A stretch of 64,000 nucleotides of DNA from Zoroaster sp. YZ-2022 (Eukaryota > Echinodermata > Asteroidea > Forcipulatida > Zoroasteridae): contig CM055817.1 of the NCBI GenBank assembly GCA_029582265.1, positions 52,674,740-52,738,739 of the forward strand, written 5' to 3'. The position numbers and the translations under genes are program-made. A model generated the notes under the pieces. That model saw nothing but the letters and a program-made list of their open reading frames with translations. It was not told where the DNA came from and did not search any database. Positions 1 through 10,116 of the stretch are shown here, piece after piece (the first letter of the stretch is position 1; each line of letters opens with the position of its first letter).

Positions 1-225
1 TTTTGGGAAACCTTCAGCACTGTTGGAAACTGGTACTTTCACCTCTTCAAATGGGACAAAATTACTACCTGGCAAGAAGTACAGGCCATAAGTGCTGATT
101 ATGAAAGATCAACGAAAATGCACGGTGCATTTCGAAGATAAGGGCATGTTTCCAAAAGTGCACTGATGGATTTTGGAGGATTCAGGAAGGTTCCTAGCCA
201 GAATACCTTAGGGGGTTAGGGTTAA
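1..225. mobile_element. Family A TTAA-type MITE, cut by window edge
   Basis: Partial copy of a short non-coding element also present at 15883-16210 and 28232-28435. It ends in GGGGGTTAGGGTTAA, the inverted partner of the other terminus seen in the complete copies (TTAACCCTAAC...). The left end is outside the window. The flanking TTAA suggests a piggyBac-type target; no transposase is present. Confidence 0.7.
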
Positions 226-870
226 TGATTAAACCCAAAATATCCATGAAATTCATATTAAGAATCAGACATAATAAATGAAAAAATGCAAACCTCTAAG
301 TTAAAAGTGTATGTAATTAAACTATTATGTACGTGAACAAGGGTTCAACCTGGCTCAGACAAGCCTGCAGGTTCGCTCCGTATGTTTTGTCAGTTGTGGG
401 AAAACAGACTTTTGAAATAAACAACAGTCCTATAGAATCCTGTTTCTCATATCGCTATTATCGTGCACAATTGCCTAAAGATCTTTCGACTGCAGACGAC
501 TAGACGGTCATTATTTAGTTTCCCCGAGTTGAAACGAATTCGGTTCGTACGGAACCCCGAGCAAAAACAGGCGCCTCGCGCTCATCATCTTCTCCCATCG
601 ATCTATGCCTCGGAACGGCAAGTCCAGCCAGGCTGGCCGCGCTGGGTGAACAAAAATATATATTTAGTCCGTGGGACGAGAGGCGGTTGGCTTGAGAATA
701 ATTGAATCCGAAAAGAGGGGCCAGAGTAGGGGATGTTCCCGTCTGAACACCTCAAGTGAACCCCTTCCGGAAAACTCTGAATCTAATTAACCTAATTTTA
801 ACCGTTTGTAAATTGACATGCCGAGATAAGCAATACGCGAGAACAAAGCTACAATCAGCCACAAATTTAG
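226..870. other. Unassigned intergenic DNA
   Basis: An 80-codon open frame at 463-705 (+) resembles nothing I know and has no codon or domain signal. No gene supported. Confidence 0.4.
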
Positions 871-1094
871 AGCCGGGCGATTAGTGAAATTCACTACCGG
901 TACTCGAGTAATCGCACAGTACATTGTAATTACTTGCGAGTACTCGATTAATCGCGAGTAATTGACCGCCTTTTTTAGCATTACTTAAGCTTGTTTAACC
1001 CTGTTTGTATTGTACGACTCATACTAGTCATAGTCTAGGTCATTGGTTATTTACGTATTTCAAAAAGTATACTAATATCAAACATTCTTTTTAT
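871..1094. mobile_element. Family L repeat, copy 1
   Basis: Shares long stretches with 10117-10305: GCGATTAGTGAAATTCACTA, then repeated ACTCGAGTAATCGC / GCGAGTACTCGATTAATCGC, then TAGTCTAGGTCATTGGTTATT. The first part is palindromic around ACTCGAGT. Non-coding interspersed repeat of unknown class. Confidence 0.6.
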
Positions 1095-1190
1095 GATAAT
1101 TATTCTGAAAACATCCGATATTTCTAGCCACAATTAATCACTTTCAAGTAATTTTTGTGTTATGTAGTTAATCCTGTAATTAATTTTTTT

Positions 1191-1254
1191 CACATGTTGT
1201 CGCCGCAGTCTTTACTTATCCTTTTTCACCATGCAAAGCTAAAAACCTTACTTA
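1191..1254 (+). mobile_element. Family F end fragment
   Basis: The segment GTCTTTACTTATCC...CACCATGCAAAGCTA matches one end of family F copies at 2771-3003 and 8560-8711. Truncated. Confidence 0.55.
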
Positions 1255-1458
1255 GTTCGTTTAAATGTTTCAAAAAATGTAATGCTCTAAGAAAACAGGG
1301 GCGTTGCCGCTTAAATAGCGGGACTTTGACGGATTCCAGGGTGGGGTGGGAGCAAAGGGGGCGGTATGTGCTCCCATTTTTAGCAGTGTTACTCTTTTGA
1401 AACCGTGGATTCACCCTTGCAGCAGGATTTCAACCCCCTCCCCTCCCCTCCCTCCCCC

Positions 1459-1496
<38 letters not shown>

Positions 1497-2022
1497 CAGT
1501 CACAATCTGGGCTCTTGAGAGTCACCGAGCGAACTAATAGATAGGCCCCTAAGCCTATAGTTACAGAATACGAAGTTGAATGGTTATATTTAGGTCCGTG
1601 GACTGTGAAGATTACAAGAGTCAGGATGGATGAGATCATGAAATGATACAAAACAGCTTGAAAAAAAATCACTGAAAACGAATGTTGGTGTTTGAAATGT
1701 TGCTCTACAATGTACATGTAAGTAGCGTTACGCGAACTGACGGAATAGCACGGATAGACTCAATAGAGTGCCAACCAGCATTTTCAGTCACTATGAAAGA
1801 GATTAGTGATTGTATTCGTGACGGGCACATATCGCTCGCCACATAAACTGTCCCCAAGAGATGATGTCCAATTACATGATTTGGATTTCCCAGAAGCCAC
1901 TACCCCGGTATTGGCCTTAGAGCCCCTTTAAAATGTTCCCACAGATATTTTTTAATTCATAATAATATAAGTACCTTTCAACAATGAATAACTGCCTCTT
2001 CAAGAACGAAATTCCAGGCTTG
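1255..2022. other. Unassigned intergenic DNA
   Basis: Apart from the CA microsatellite, nothing coding is seen. 1740-1920 weakly resembles 3450-3640 (AATAGCA...AGATTAGTGATTG; CGCTCGCCAC versus CGCTAGCCAC), suggesting an old shared repeat. Confidence 0.4.
1460..1493. repeat. (CA)n microsatellite
   Basis: Uninterrupted CA dinucleotides, about 17 units, next to a C/T-rich stretch. Confidence 0.95.
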
Positions 2023-2639
2023 AAATTGGAGTTGATATAACAACAAATTGGAGTTGATAGAACAACAAATTGGAGTTGACATAACAACAAATTGGAGTTG
2101 ACAGAACAACAAATTGGAGTTGACAGAACAACAAATTGGAGTTGACAGAACAACAAATTGGAGTTGACATAACAACAAATTGGAGTTGACATAACAACAA
2201 ATTGGAGTTGATATAACAACAAATTGGAGTTGATATAACAACAAATTGGAGTTGATAGAACAACAAATTGGAGTTGACAGAACAACAAATTGGAGTTGAT
2301 ATAACAACAAATTGGAGTTGATATAACAACAAATTGGAGTTGATATAACAACAAATTGGAGTTGATAGAACAACAAATTGGAGTTGACAGAACAACAAAT
2401 TGGAGTTGATATAACAACAAATTGGAGTTGATATAACAACAAATTGGAGTTGATAGAACAAATTGGAGTTGATAGAACAACCAATTGGAGTTGATAGAAC
2501 AACAAATTGGAGTTGATATAACAACAAATTGGAGTTGATAGAACAACCAATTGGAGTTGATATAACAACAAATTGGAGTTGATATAACAACAAATTGGAG
2601 TTGATATAACAACAAATTGGAGTTGATATAACAACAAAT
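2023..2639. repeat. 22-bp minisatellite, about 28 units
   Basis: The unit TTGGAGTTGATATAACAACA plus AA is repeated head to tail with variants at the GATATA/GATAGA/GACATA/GACAGA positions and one short deletion near 2458. Because 22 is not divisible by 3 and the unit lacks minus-strand stops, all three minus frames stay open (about 197, 227 and 242 codons). These are by-products of the repeat, not genes. Confidence 0.95.
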
Positions 2640-2770
2640 CTCCATGTAGTCGGTGTTTCAATTAATTATAATGCATTTAAAGGTAAGCAGTCATTAAAAA
2701 TGACAGCATTTTAAGAGGTCAGGGGTCACGTTATCCATCGATACAAGAACTATCAGCCCAGTAAGATTTA

Positions 2771-3003
2771 TAGCTTTGCATGGTGAAAAGGATAAGTAAA
2801 AACTCTTTGCGGTGACACCTATGAAAAAAAAATCACTTGAGTAGTAATTAGTAATCTGAAAACAACTCGACGTTTCGATCAGTATGCTCTGATCGTCTTC
2901 AGGAGCAACATGTCAGAGCATACTGATCGAACCGTCGAGTTGTAACCACTAGTTCTTTTTCAGATTTTTATTTTATCCCTTTTTTTTCACCATGCAAAGC
3001 TAT
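2771..3003. mobile_element. Family F inverted dimer (foldback)
   Basis: Left arm begins TAGCTTTGCATGGTGAAAA and runs through CAACTCGACGTTTCGATC to 2892. After a 20-bp spacer the same sequence returns in reverse from 2913 to CACCATGCAAAGCTA. Single-arm copies lie at 8560-8711, 14577-14685, 55095-55208 and 55590-55705. The CTTCAGGAG / TCGAAACGTCGAG signature resembles ends of Penelope-like retroelements, but no reverse transcriptase is present, so the class is inferred. Confidence 0.65.
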
Positions 3004-3137
3004 AAGATTGACTTACATTTGTTATAATCAATCTTTCATTTCACGCATTTTGTATTGGTTCTTCATTGCAGTCAGCCACTGATTGTGACCAAAAATATAT
3101 TGGAAAATGTCGTGGAAATACCGCTATAACCATGGGT

Positions 3138-3237
3138 GTGAATTGACAAAAGTAAAACATCCTGACCAATGGGTAGTGGGCCTGGGTCTCCCTTTGGTCT
3201 AGAGGACAAAGCCCCCTCTGAACCTCCTGGATGTTTA
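3138..3237. mobile_element. Family R repeat, copy 1
   Basis: Shares GGCCTGGGTCTCC, TTTGGTCTAGAGGACAAAG and CCTCCTGGATGTTTAATTTT with 61340-61432. Dispersed repeat of unknown class. Confidence 0.6.
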
Positions 3238-3239
3238 AT

Positions 3240-3640
3240 TTTAATTGGCCATTGTTTGTGATCAAAGAATCTTGAAAAATGTAGTGGAAATGGCACTTTT
3301 ACAAACACCATTCTCTGGTTATTGTTCATGACCCTTTGCTACCCCCAAAAAAGTTCACAATCACCATGGCAACCCCACCCTCTTGAAAACTGTTCATCGT
3401 TTTATGAGGATCCCTTTCAAGTGAATTAGGTCAAAAATGTAAAGCTAAAGGATAAAAAGTTGCTCGAGGTGGCTGGGCGTTACGGTTCATTCCTCCATGC
3501 ATGAACTGACTGAATGCAGAATAGCAAGATTAGAGACATTAATAGAAATCACTGATTGCATTAATTACGGGTATTCAGCGCTAGCCACGGCGTTCTGCTT
3601 TAATAAGCCATCACACATGTTGAACTAGAGGAGGTGATTA
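3240..3640. other. Non-coding DNA downstream of sFRP exon 1
   Basis: Presumably part of the sFRP intron. No second exon (netrin-like domain) was recognised here or anywhere at 1-3700. Confidence 0.4.
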
Positions 3641-3644
3641 GCCG

Positions 3645-3688
3645 AATGATTGATTGATTGAATGATTGAATGATTGAATGATTGATTG
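3645..3688. repeat. ATTG/ATGATTGA microsatellite
   Basis: Alternating ATTG and AATG units, about 44 bp, starting about 20 bp inside the intron after the sFRP exon donor. Confidence 0.85.
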
Positions 3689-3702
3689 GGGTATGCTTCA
3701 TT

Positions 3703-3708
3703 ACTCAC
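3703..3708 (-). promoter_or_regulatory. 5' splice site of sFRP exon 1
   Basis: CAG|GTGAGT on the minus strand, a consensus donor after residue 162. Confidence 0.85.
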
Positions 3709-4195
3709 CTGTAGGTAAACTACTGGACAAGGCAGGTTGATCTGTCGCGTTCCTCTGTCTCATCTCTGACTGTATGCACAGACCGTTGTCCTCGGGGAAC
3801 AGGTCGCACTCCAGCATGGCTGGCCACGGGAAACAATTCTTCAGCATAATCGGCTCGCAGTTCTGCCGGACCTTACGGCAGAGCGACCGGCAGGGGTAGA
3901 TGGGCCGGTCCAGGCAGACCGGCGAGAACAGCGAGCAGAGAAAGAGCTGCGTGTCGTTGTCACAGTTTATAATCAGAAGCGGTATCCAGCCCTGGGACTG
4001 GTCTTTGACTTCGAATATCGAGTCGTGGTCCAGCAGGTTGGGCATCCTCATCTGGCTGTAGCCAATGTTCTGGCAGAGAGCGAGATCGCTTGGTATGTCG
4101 ACGCAAGTCGGTTTGGTGATACGGCCCGAAAGGTCCATGGCGAAGCCCACCGTCACACCGACGAAGCAAGCCAAAATCGCGACCTTCCTGAACAT
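3709..4195 (-). CDS. Secreted Frizzled-related protein, first coding exon (sFRP1/2/5 type)
   Basis: Codes for a secreted Wnt antagonist or modulator. The start at 4195 sits in a near-ideal Kozak context (GGCACCATG). Residues 1-19 form a hydrophobic signal peptide. A Frizzled cysteine-rich domain covers about residues 31-141, with CVDIP, the LC..IGY and MPNLL segments, FLCSLFSPVC, DRPIYPC, RSLC and WPAMLEC, all diagnostic of sFRPs rather than Frizzled receptors. Cysteines fall at 31, 41, 78, 87, 94, 102, 106, 113, 121, 130 and 140; this is one more than the usual ten, C121 being extra. N-glycosylation sequons are at N80 and N149. The exon ends after 162 codons plus one base at a GTGAGT donor (3708-3703), and reading through gives an immediate stop. 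The heparin-binding netrin-like domain expected downstream is not in the window, so the gene continues past the left edge. Family certain; exact paralogue not. Confidence 0.93.
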
Positions 4196-5620
4196 GGTGC
4201 CGCCTGTTAAGCTGTGTCCCCAACCCTCAGTCGAAATCTCTAATTTATTCCTTCCCCGGCAGTAGCGAGTCTGCTAAACCGTGCCGTCCTTTCTTCGCGG
4301 TGACACACACACAAAAAGAGAACTCCAAAACAAACACTGCCCGGACGAATTATTTACTTGGTCGTGGTAGTCCGGTTCGTGTTGCAAGCACAAGTGCTTA
4401 TACCATAGGCACGGGGTTCGTACACGAACCTTGAGTCAACATAAATGCTTCACTTTGTCTGGCACTATTTGTGTCAATCTTTCTTAGACTGGTTTCCCCG
4501 TTATATAGTCTAGCAAGTCGACGTAAAACACGGATGACAGTAGTGGTGTGAATGCGACCGGCGATTCAGGATACCCCCCACCTAAAAAAATGAAATTTCT
4601 GGTGCAGCCGGTGTTGTGTGCCCGTGCATCCAGCGTTTAAACCCACTGCTTCTGTGCGATAGCTGGTGATTATGACATGACTCAACGACCACTTGGCACT
4701 TGCAGAAGCATTCTGAGTCTACCGTTAACTCAACAGAACGTACCAATTTAATACCAGACAGACGTTGCTTGTTTTCCTACGCACAGTCTGTTAAATGGAA
4801 CCACGGGAGGGCGTACGCGGGTACATCGCCCCACATTGTCTGACGAATCCCAAAGTAAAAAGACACTAAGATTTGCCAACCTACATTATTCGCTAATGAT
4901 GTATTATTAATGTCAATCGGATTGTGGTTGGGGCCGACTCTTTATTACAAAAAGGGTGATTGTTTTGTCTACTATCCACCTCACACAATCATATCTTCCA
5001 AAAATGTCCGCTAAAACCTCAACCCTTCGACGTAGACGTTTATGCTACCCCAAACAATTTAAATTAACCCAAATTCTTCCGTTATCCTCGATGTATAACA
5101 GCAATTACCGGTAATGACTACAGCAGCTCTGTAAATAAATCCCCGTTTTATGATGGTACGGTCTGAAATCAGAACTTTTGTGAGCTTATAGGTTCGCTTG
5201 TCAATCAATTACACGGTGCCCGCCTCCTTTTATATTGTACTCTCGTTGGAGCGGAACCGGTCTTGTGTTAAGCTGCCTACAGTGAAAAAGCTCAACAGGT
5301 CGTTGTCTTCCGACATATTGTCAAGTGGGAGTTACAGTTCTTCGACTGAAGTGTTATTCTCCCATTGTGACTGATTATGGGAGTGTTAAGAAACCCTGGA
5401 GATCAATTGCTGTCCCCGTCAGAACGGGAAATATTTTTTTAACACAACCCAGCGGTTTCCGAAACGTCGTTTCACTTGCTTTATTATTAGACTTAATTGG
5501 GGGAAACGGCAAACGTTGAACTTTCGAAACTGTGCGGAGTGCGTAGTATTCTGCTATAATGGCCACCTTAACAATTACTGTCCCCACCCAGGGGGCGTTT
5601 CTAGAATGCCAAAAAAGGGA
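4196..5620. other. Upstream region of sFRP (5'UTR/promoter side)
   Basis: Should hold the 5'UTR and promoter, but no TATA box or initiator could be placed with confidence. A small open frame at 5325-5519 has no recognisable product. Confidence 0.4.
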
Positions 5621-5624
5621 GTTT

Positions 5625-6770
5625 GTAGGGTAGACCCTATACATGTTTTATTGAGGGAATATTTGCAGCTGGTGAATTATAAAACATTCTCTTGAACTGG
5701 ACACAACATTGGCTCATTTTGTTTTAAATGGGCCTAGATTGTCTATTTTGAATGTGTTTGTGGGGTAGACCCGTTTTATTGAGGGAATATTTGCGTCAGG
5801 GAATTATTAACATTCTCTTGAACTGGATATAACAATTTATTTTTTCATTTCATTTCATTTATTGATTTCACAGGTAGAAAAACAAATAAACACAAATTTA
5901 CATTAAATTAACAGAAACAGAAACAAAGGTAGCACCTCTGTATAGGATTACAACAAAAGTAAACTAAATTACTGTCGAGTTGATCTCTTGATGCTACCAC
6001 TTAGGAAGTAAACAAATATTGAGTCACACAAAGAACGATAAACAACATGGCTTTAGGCACACTTTGAGATATAAAAACAATACTAAAATAAAAATATAAA
6101 AAGTTAATGCTACACAGTTTGAGTTAGGGCATCTCCTTAGGCCAGGGACTAATAAATGTTTTCTAAGTGAATTAATAAATAAAGATAAACTATAAATAAC
6201 TGTGTATTTAACATCTGCTGGTAGCACTTCCCATAATCTAGGGAGCAGCATTGGACCTTGCCATTTGATGAGAAAACTTAACAACTTCAGTGTGTCTACG
6301 ATTAACAGGGATAAGATCAATAGGAATGTCAAATTTATTATATAAACATTTAATAACAAACACAATTGAATTGTTTAAATAGACAGCTGTCGATTTTGAC
6401 TACGTTTGTGGGGTAGGCCCTAACATTCTTTATTGAGGGAATATTTGCGTCGAGCAATTATTAAACATTCTCTTGAACTGACCATAACATTGGCTAAATT
6501 TTTGTTTAATAGACTGTCGATTTTGACTGCGTTTGTGGGGTAGGCTCAACATGTTGTATTATTAAACAAAGTCTCTTGAACTATTTATGTCTAAGGCGCT
6601 CTCATGTTATTGTTAGTACAACTTAGTAATAAAATTACAAATCAATTATGGTCCTCAGGAGATCTGACTGCATTTTCACTATTTTTTCGATAACGACACA
6701 ATGAAATAATAAGCTGAATCTCTCATAGGTAAGTTTGTGTAATTATAAAACATTCTCTTGAACTGGACAT
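5625..6770. repeat. Imperfect repeat of about 140 bp, split by a LINE fragment
   Basis: The units share GTGGGGTAGAC/GC, TTTATTGAGGGAATATTTGC, TTATTAAACATTCTCTTGAAC and CATAACATTGGCT. Units lie at 5625-5830 and 6397-6600, with a remnant at 6735-6770. The array is interrupted by the LINE fragment at about 5836-6385. Confidence 0.7.
5836..6385 (-). mobile_element. 3' fragment of a non-LTR retrotransposon (LINE)
   Basis: The minus frame at 6024-6365 contains GP..LPRLWEVLPADVK, then SLSLFINSLRKHLL. This matches the pattern GPxLWNxLPxxIK...SLxxFKxxLKxxL found at the C-terminus of CR1/Jockey-type LINE reverse transcriptases. The rest of the enzyme is missing (5'-truncated, as usual for LINEs). The 3' end carries repeated AAATG units near 5840-5860. 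It is inserted in an older tandem repeat. Confidence 0.7.
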
Positions 6771-6831
6771 AAAGTTTGACTCAAGTTTGTGTACACAGTC
6801 TATCTCTTCTTATAAAGTACGCCCAGATATA

Positions 6832-7092
6832 CTACTCAAAACAATTTAGGGAACACCGGAATAGCTCAGTTAAAGCAAGATCATTTATTTCAGATAAACA
6901 CAACGTTTCACAGAATTGATGAGAAACAACTGCACAATGAAACAGATGATAAAAGATGCATGTAGTGATTACACATTTCATGACATGACTACTGAAAGAG
7001 AGAGGGGGTTGCAAATGAAAATCCCGGTTCATGGAACATTTCAAACCTATTTGATGTTAAAAATCCGGTGTTCCCTAAATTGTTTTGAGTAG
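6832..7092. mobile_element. Family E Tc1/mariner-like MITE, copy 1
   Basis: 261 bp bounded by TA on both sides. Termini CTACTCAAAACAATTTAGGG and its complement form inverted repeats extending into AACACCGG. Near-identical copies at 34899-35160 and 58769-59032. Non-autonomous; the roughly 70-codon open frame inside is a by-product. Confidence 0.9.
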
Positions 7093-7200
7093 TATATTTA
7101 CATGCATTTTACCAAATAATGTTATACATACCGGCACGTCTATCTCTTCGATCTTATGTATGCATTTACATTTATTTTACCAAAAGTGTAAGTACTGGGT

Positions 7201-7425
7201 TTAAAGGGGCAGTATCGTCACGATCAGAGCAGACTTTAAACAGGGCATGGAATTGGTGTCCTAGTTTAAGATGAACACAGTGACTGAAAATTACTGGCTC
7301 ATTTAATATGTAGCAGCAACGGTAATATGACCTTATCATGCGGGTATTATTTTCAGTCACTGAGTTAACTCTGAAACTAGCACTCCGATTCACGGTTGAT
7401 CGTGAACGGAGTATTATTCCTTTAA
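7201..7425. mobile_element. Family D TTAA MITE, copy 1
   Basis: Begins TTAAAGGGGCAGTATCGTCA and ends TTTAA, with inner inverted segments AACACAGTGACTGAAAAT and TTTTCAGTCACTG. The complete consensus is clearest at 59480-59695. TTAA at both ends suggests piggyBac-type mobilisation. Confidence 0.85.
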
Positions 7426-7596
7426 TAAAGTAATCATAACAGGAAACAACTATACATGTTTTAAAGCGACAATCAGGGCAGACTTTAATCGGCGTGGGAT
7501 GAGTGTCCTAGTTTAAGATGAACACAGTGACTGAAAATTGCTTGCTCGTTTAATATGCAGCAGCAATGGTAATTACGACCTTATAATGATTGTGGG

Positions 7597-7742
7597 CATG
7601 GGCGGATCCAGAACATTTTTTAGGGGGGGGGCTGAGAATCAAAAACCAATTATTTTTCAGTACTACAAAAATTACAATGAAATAATCAAAGGGAGAGAAA
7701 AACAAAGCACACTGTGGGAATGGGAGTGCGTTCTCCCCTCCC

Positions 7743-7801
<59 letters not shown>

Positions 7802-7854
7802 TTTTTTTAGGCCGGGAGGGGGCTACAGCCCCCTTAGCCCCCCCTGGATCCGCC
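7597..7854. mobile_element. Nested 258-bp element with GGCGGATCCAG ends
   Basis: Inverted ends GGCGGATCCAG and CTGGATCCGCC. The target AATGATTGTGGG is duplicated exactly on both sides (7585-7596 and 7855-7866). The interior is G-rich, then (CT)n, then C-rich. No coding capacity. Confidence 0.85.
7746..7798. repeat. (CT)n microsatellite
   Basis: About 26 CT units inside the nested element. Confidence 0.95.
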
Positions 7855-7950
7855 AATGATTGTGGGGTATTATTTTCAGTCACTGAGTTAATCTGAAACT
7901 AGCACTTCGATTCTCTGTCGATCGTGACAGATATATATATTATCTCTTTT

Positions 7951-8559
7951 ATAAGCAATCAAAACAGGCAAATGCACCAGACTGCTAATTTATCACAACC
8001 AGTCAAATCTATATAAGTTGTAATCAACCACATCCATCCACGCACAACTTCCATCAGCCCTGAAGAGAAGTCTGCTTCACGGGTATCTGAAAACGGGAAA
8101 GGGGTTGTCTTCGAAAAGGCACATAACCTGGCAGGCTGACAATAATCAGGATTGTGTAGAAACTGAATCGCAAAAGACCTTATCTTCTGACGTCTGGTCA
8201 TAAATTGAGGTCATGCATGCTGCCAGGCTAATTCGTAATGTCGTCTGGGATAATTGACAACAAATTAGAAAGCCAGTCCTCCCAATCAGTTATTCAGATA
8301 GAGCTCTGCAGAACAAGGCGGGCATGAAAAGGGGGTTCATGTAAACGTTCGGCAGGCCCTTCCCTGAAATTGTTTTATCAACAGGTGAGGTCACTGACCT
8401 TTAAAACTAACGGAAATTGGGTACCCAGTTTGGCTGAACTGAGAGGGTCAGACCCCTTATAAACGATGACTGAGCAACAGCCTGCCCCCACAAATGGGGT
8501 TAGAGAACTGCAGGAGGGATCCAGGATCCCGAATAAGAGGCACACTGCCACAAAAGGTA
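7951..8559. other. Unassigned intergenic DNA
   Basis: No coding or repeat structure recognised. Confidence 0.4.
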
Positions 8560-8711
8560 TTCTCCTGAAGACGAGCTCCTGAACATACTGATCGAAACGT
8601 CGAGTTGTAACCTCCAGTTCTTTTCAGAACTAATTACTACTCAAATGAGATTTTCATATGGTGTCATCGCACTTAGTCTTTACTTATCCTCTTCACCATG
8701 CAAAGCTACAA
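8560..8711 (+). mobile_element. Family F element, single arm
   Basis: CTCCTGAAGACG, then ATACTGATCGAAACGTCGAG, GTTGTAACC, GTTCTTTTCAG, TAATTACTACTC, GGTGTCATCGC and CACCATGCAAAGCTA. This gives the order of the family: hairpin end, spacer, CAAAGCTA end. Confidence 0.65.
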
Positions 8712-9818
8712 GTTTTACCTAAAAGGTATGCCACAAAATTTGTGTGGTAAATTTACATGCATTGCGAAAAAAAAAATTAAAAAAGGGTATATGCGGAGAA
8801 CTGGTTAAACTTGTTATAAGCATGGCTGAGCTGTAAATGAAAATATATTAAACTGCTTGCGTGGCCACCTTTGTCAGATTTCCTAACTTAAGGCGACCTA
8901 CACACATACAATTATATCACAGATCCCTCGATGCGTAAAAAACGGGCCAGTCTGTTTCCCTTCTAACATCGGTTTGGTTAACGTGGATTAGTGTTTGGCA
9001 AACAAACTTCAATGTACTGAAATGTCATTACTTACATAAAACCCTACAGATTAAATTATTCCGATTGTCTGTTACGTCGGTTATTACAAAAATACCGCCC
9101 CCCCCCCCCCCATTTTGAATCCAAATATGGACATGCAGCCCCCTTTGACAAATGAGCGCAGTTTCAGCACTCCAGAGGGTCCCGATTATCACAATTTAAT
9201 GTCACTGGCAAGATGAAATTGTAAACAGTTATGGACGACGCAAAGTGCCCGTAATATATTACGATGATGAATGGGACAGAGAATTGCTAGTGACACACAA
9301 AAGTGGGTAGGCATTTTGCGGTGCAGTTCTAGCTTAAGAAACCCAACCTCGATTGAATAAGCTCCAAGATCGTTCCAATTTCACCCGAATCCGGAACTCT
9401 GCATTCAAGTCTTTCCCGAAGCAAAGTCCCCCCGCAGACGGTGAAATAAATACCCGGGCAATGTTTGCGACCCAGATTCGATGAGGATAACTCAAGAATA
9501 GGGCAATCTCTGGGGAGGAAATACAAGACGAACATTTATATAAAAACTATTCCCCGCGGATCTCCGAGATTTGACCGTGTGCTGGCCTTTATTTCCTCCC
9601 GGTGAATGGGTCGCATAGCACGGCGGCGTAGCGTGTCGTCAGGTGCCGATGGAATGGTATATTATGCACGTGACCGAGTGGTCGAGTTACAGTGACTGCG
9701 CGGGCTTTTCTGGAAAATGTGAATTCAAATGGTTCGTTACTTTGCATATCCCTGGCGCGCTGGATTTTAAAGGGAAGGTAGAACACACTTGTAATGTTGG
9801 CGAAACCTGCTTTTATAC
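8712..9818. other. Unassigned intergenic DNA
   Basis: Poly-C run at about 9098-9110. Several 60-90 codon open frames at 9329-9909 lack any recognisable domain. Confidence 0.4.
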
Positions 9819-10003
9819 TCTCGGGTCAGATTTGACCGAGGGGGGCCAGACCCATTTTTGGGTCAGATCGACTCGGAATCCTGGTCAGACTGACCCGGAA
9901 TCCGAATAATTTTTGACTCAGAGTCTGGGTCAGTTTGACCTGGATTCTGACACGGAAATGGGTCTGGCCCCGGGACCCTTTCCAGGTCAAATTGGACCCG
10001 GGA
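9819..10003. mobile_element. Foldback element rich in GGGTCAGA/TGACCC
   Basis: The two halves are inverted copies: CTCGGGTCAGATTTGACC with GGCCAGACCCATTT on the left, AAATGGGTCTGGCC and GGTCAAATTGGACCCGGGAG on the right. About 185 bp, nearly all within the palindrome. Confidence 0.7.
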
Positions 10004-10116
10004 GTTTTTGTTTTGTATTTTGTTTTTTGTTTTGTTTTATTTTTTAGAGTGTATGCATTGTCAATATAGGCCTTTCCATCCATGTTTAAACAACGTGAAT
10101 GCGTCAGACAACTACG

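Larger units (their letters stand above)
7461..7950. mobile_element. Family D TTAA MITE, copy 2, interrupted
   Basis: Same element as 7201-7425 but split by a 258-bp insertion (7597-7854). The right end has decayed into ATAT repeats. Confidence 0.85.

Noticed and set aside
463..705. 80-codon + open frame
   Set aside because: No domain, no splice sites, no conservation visible in the window.
2023..2639. CRISPR-like regular repeat
   Set aside because: Units abut without unique spacers and the genome is clearly animal (introns, SINEs).
1917..2661. Three overlapping 197-242 residue proteins on the minus strand
   Set aside because: All translate the 22-bp minisatellite; cysteine/leucine-rich periodic products, no start context or domain.
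6832..7044. Conserved 60-70 residue protein shared with 34903-35112
   Set aside because: The conservation is that of a recently spread MITE; no transposase motif.
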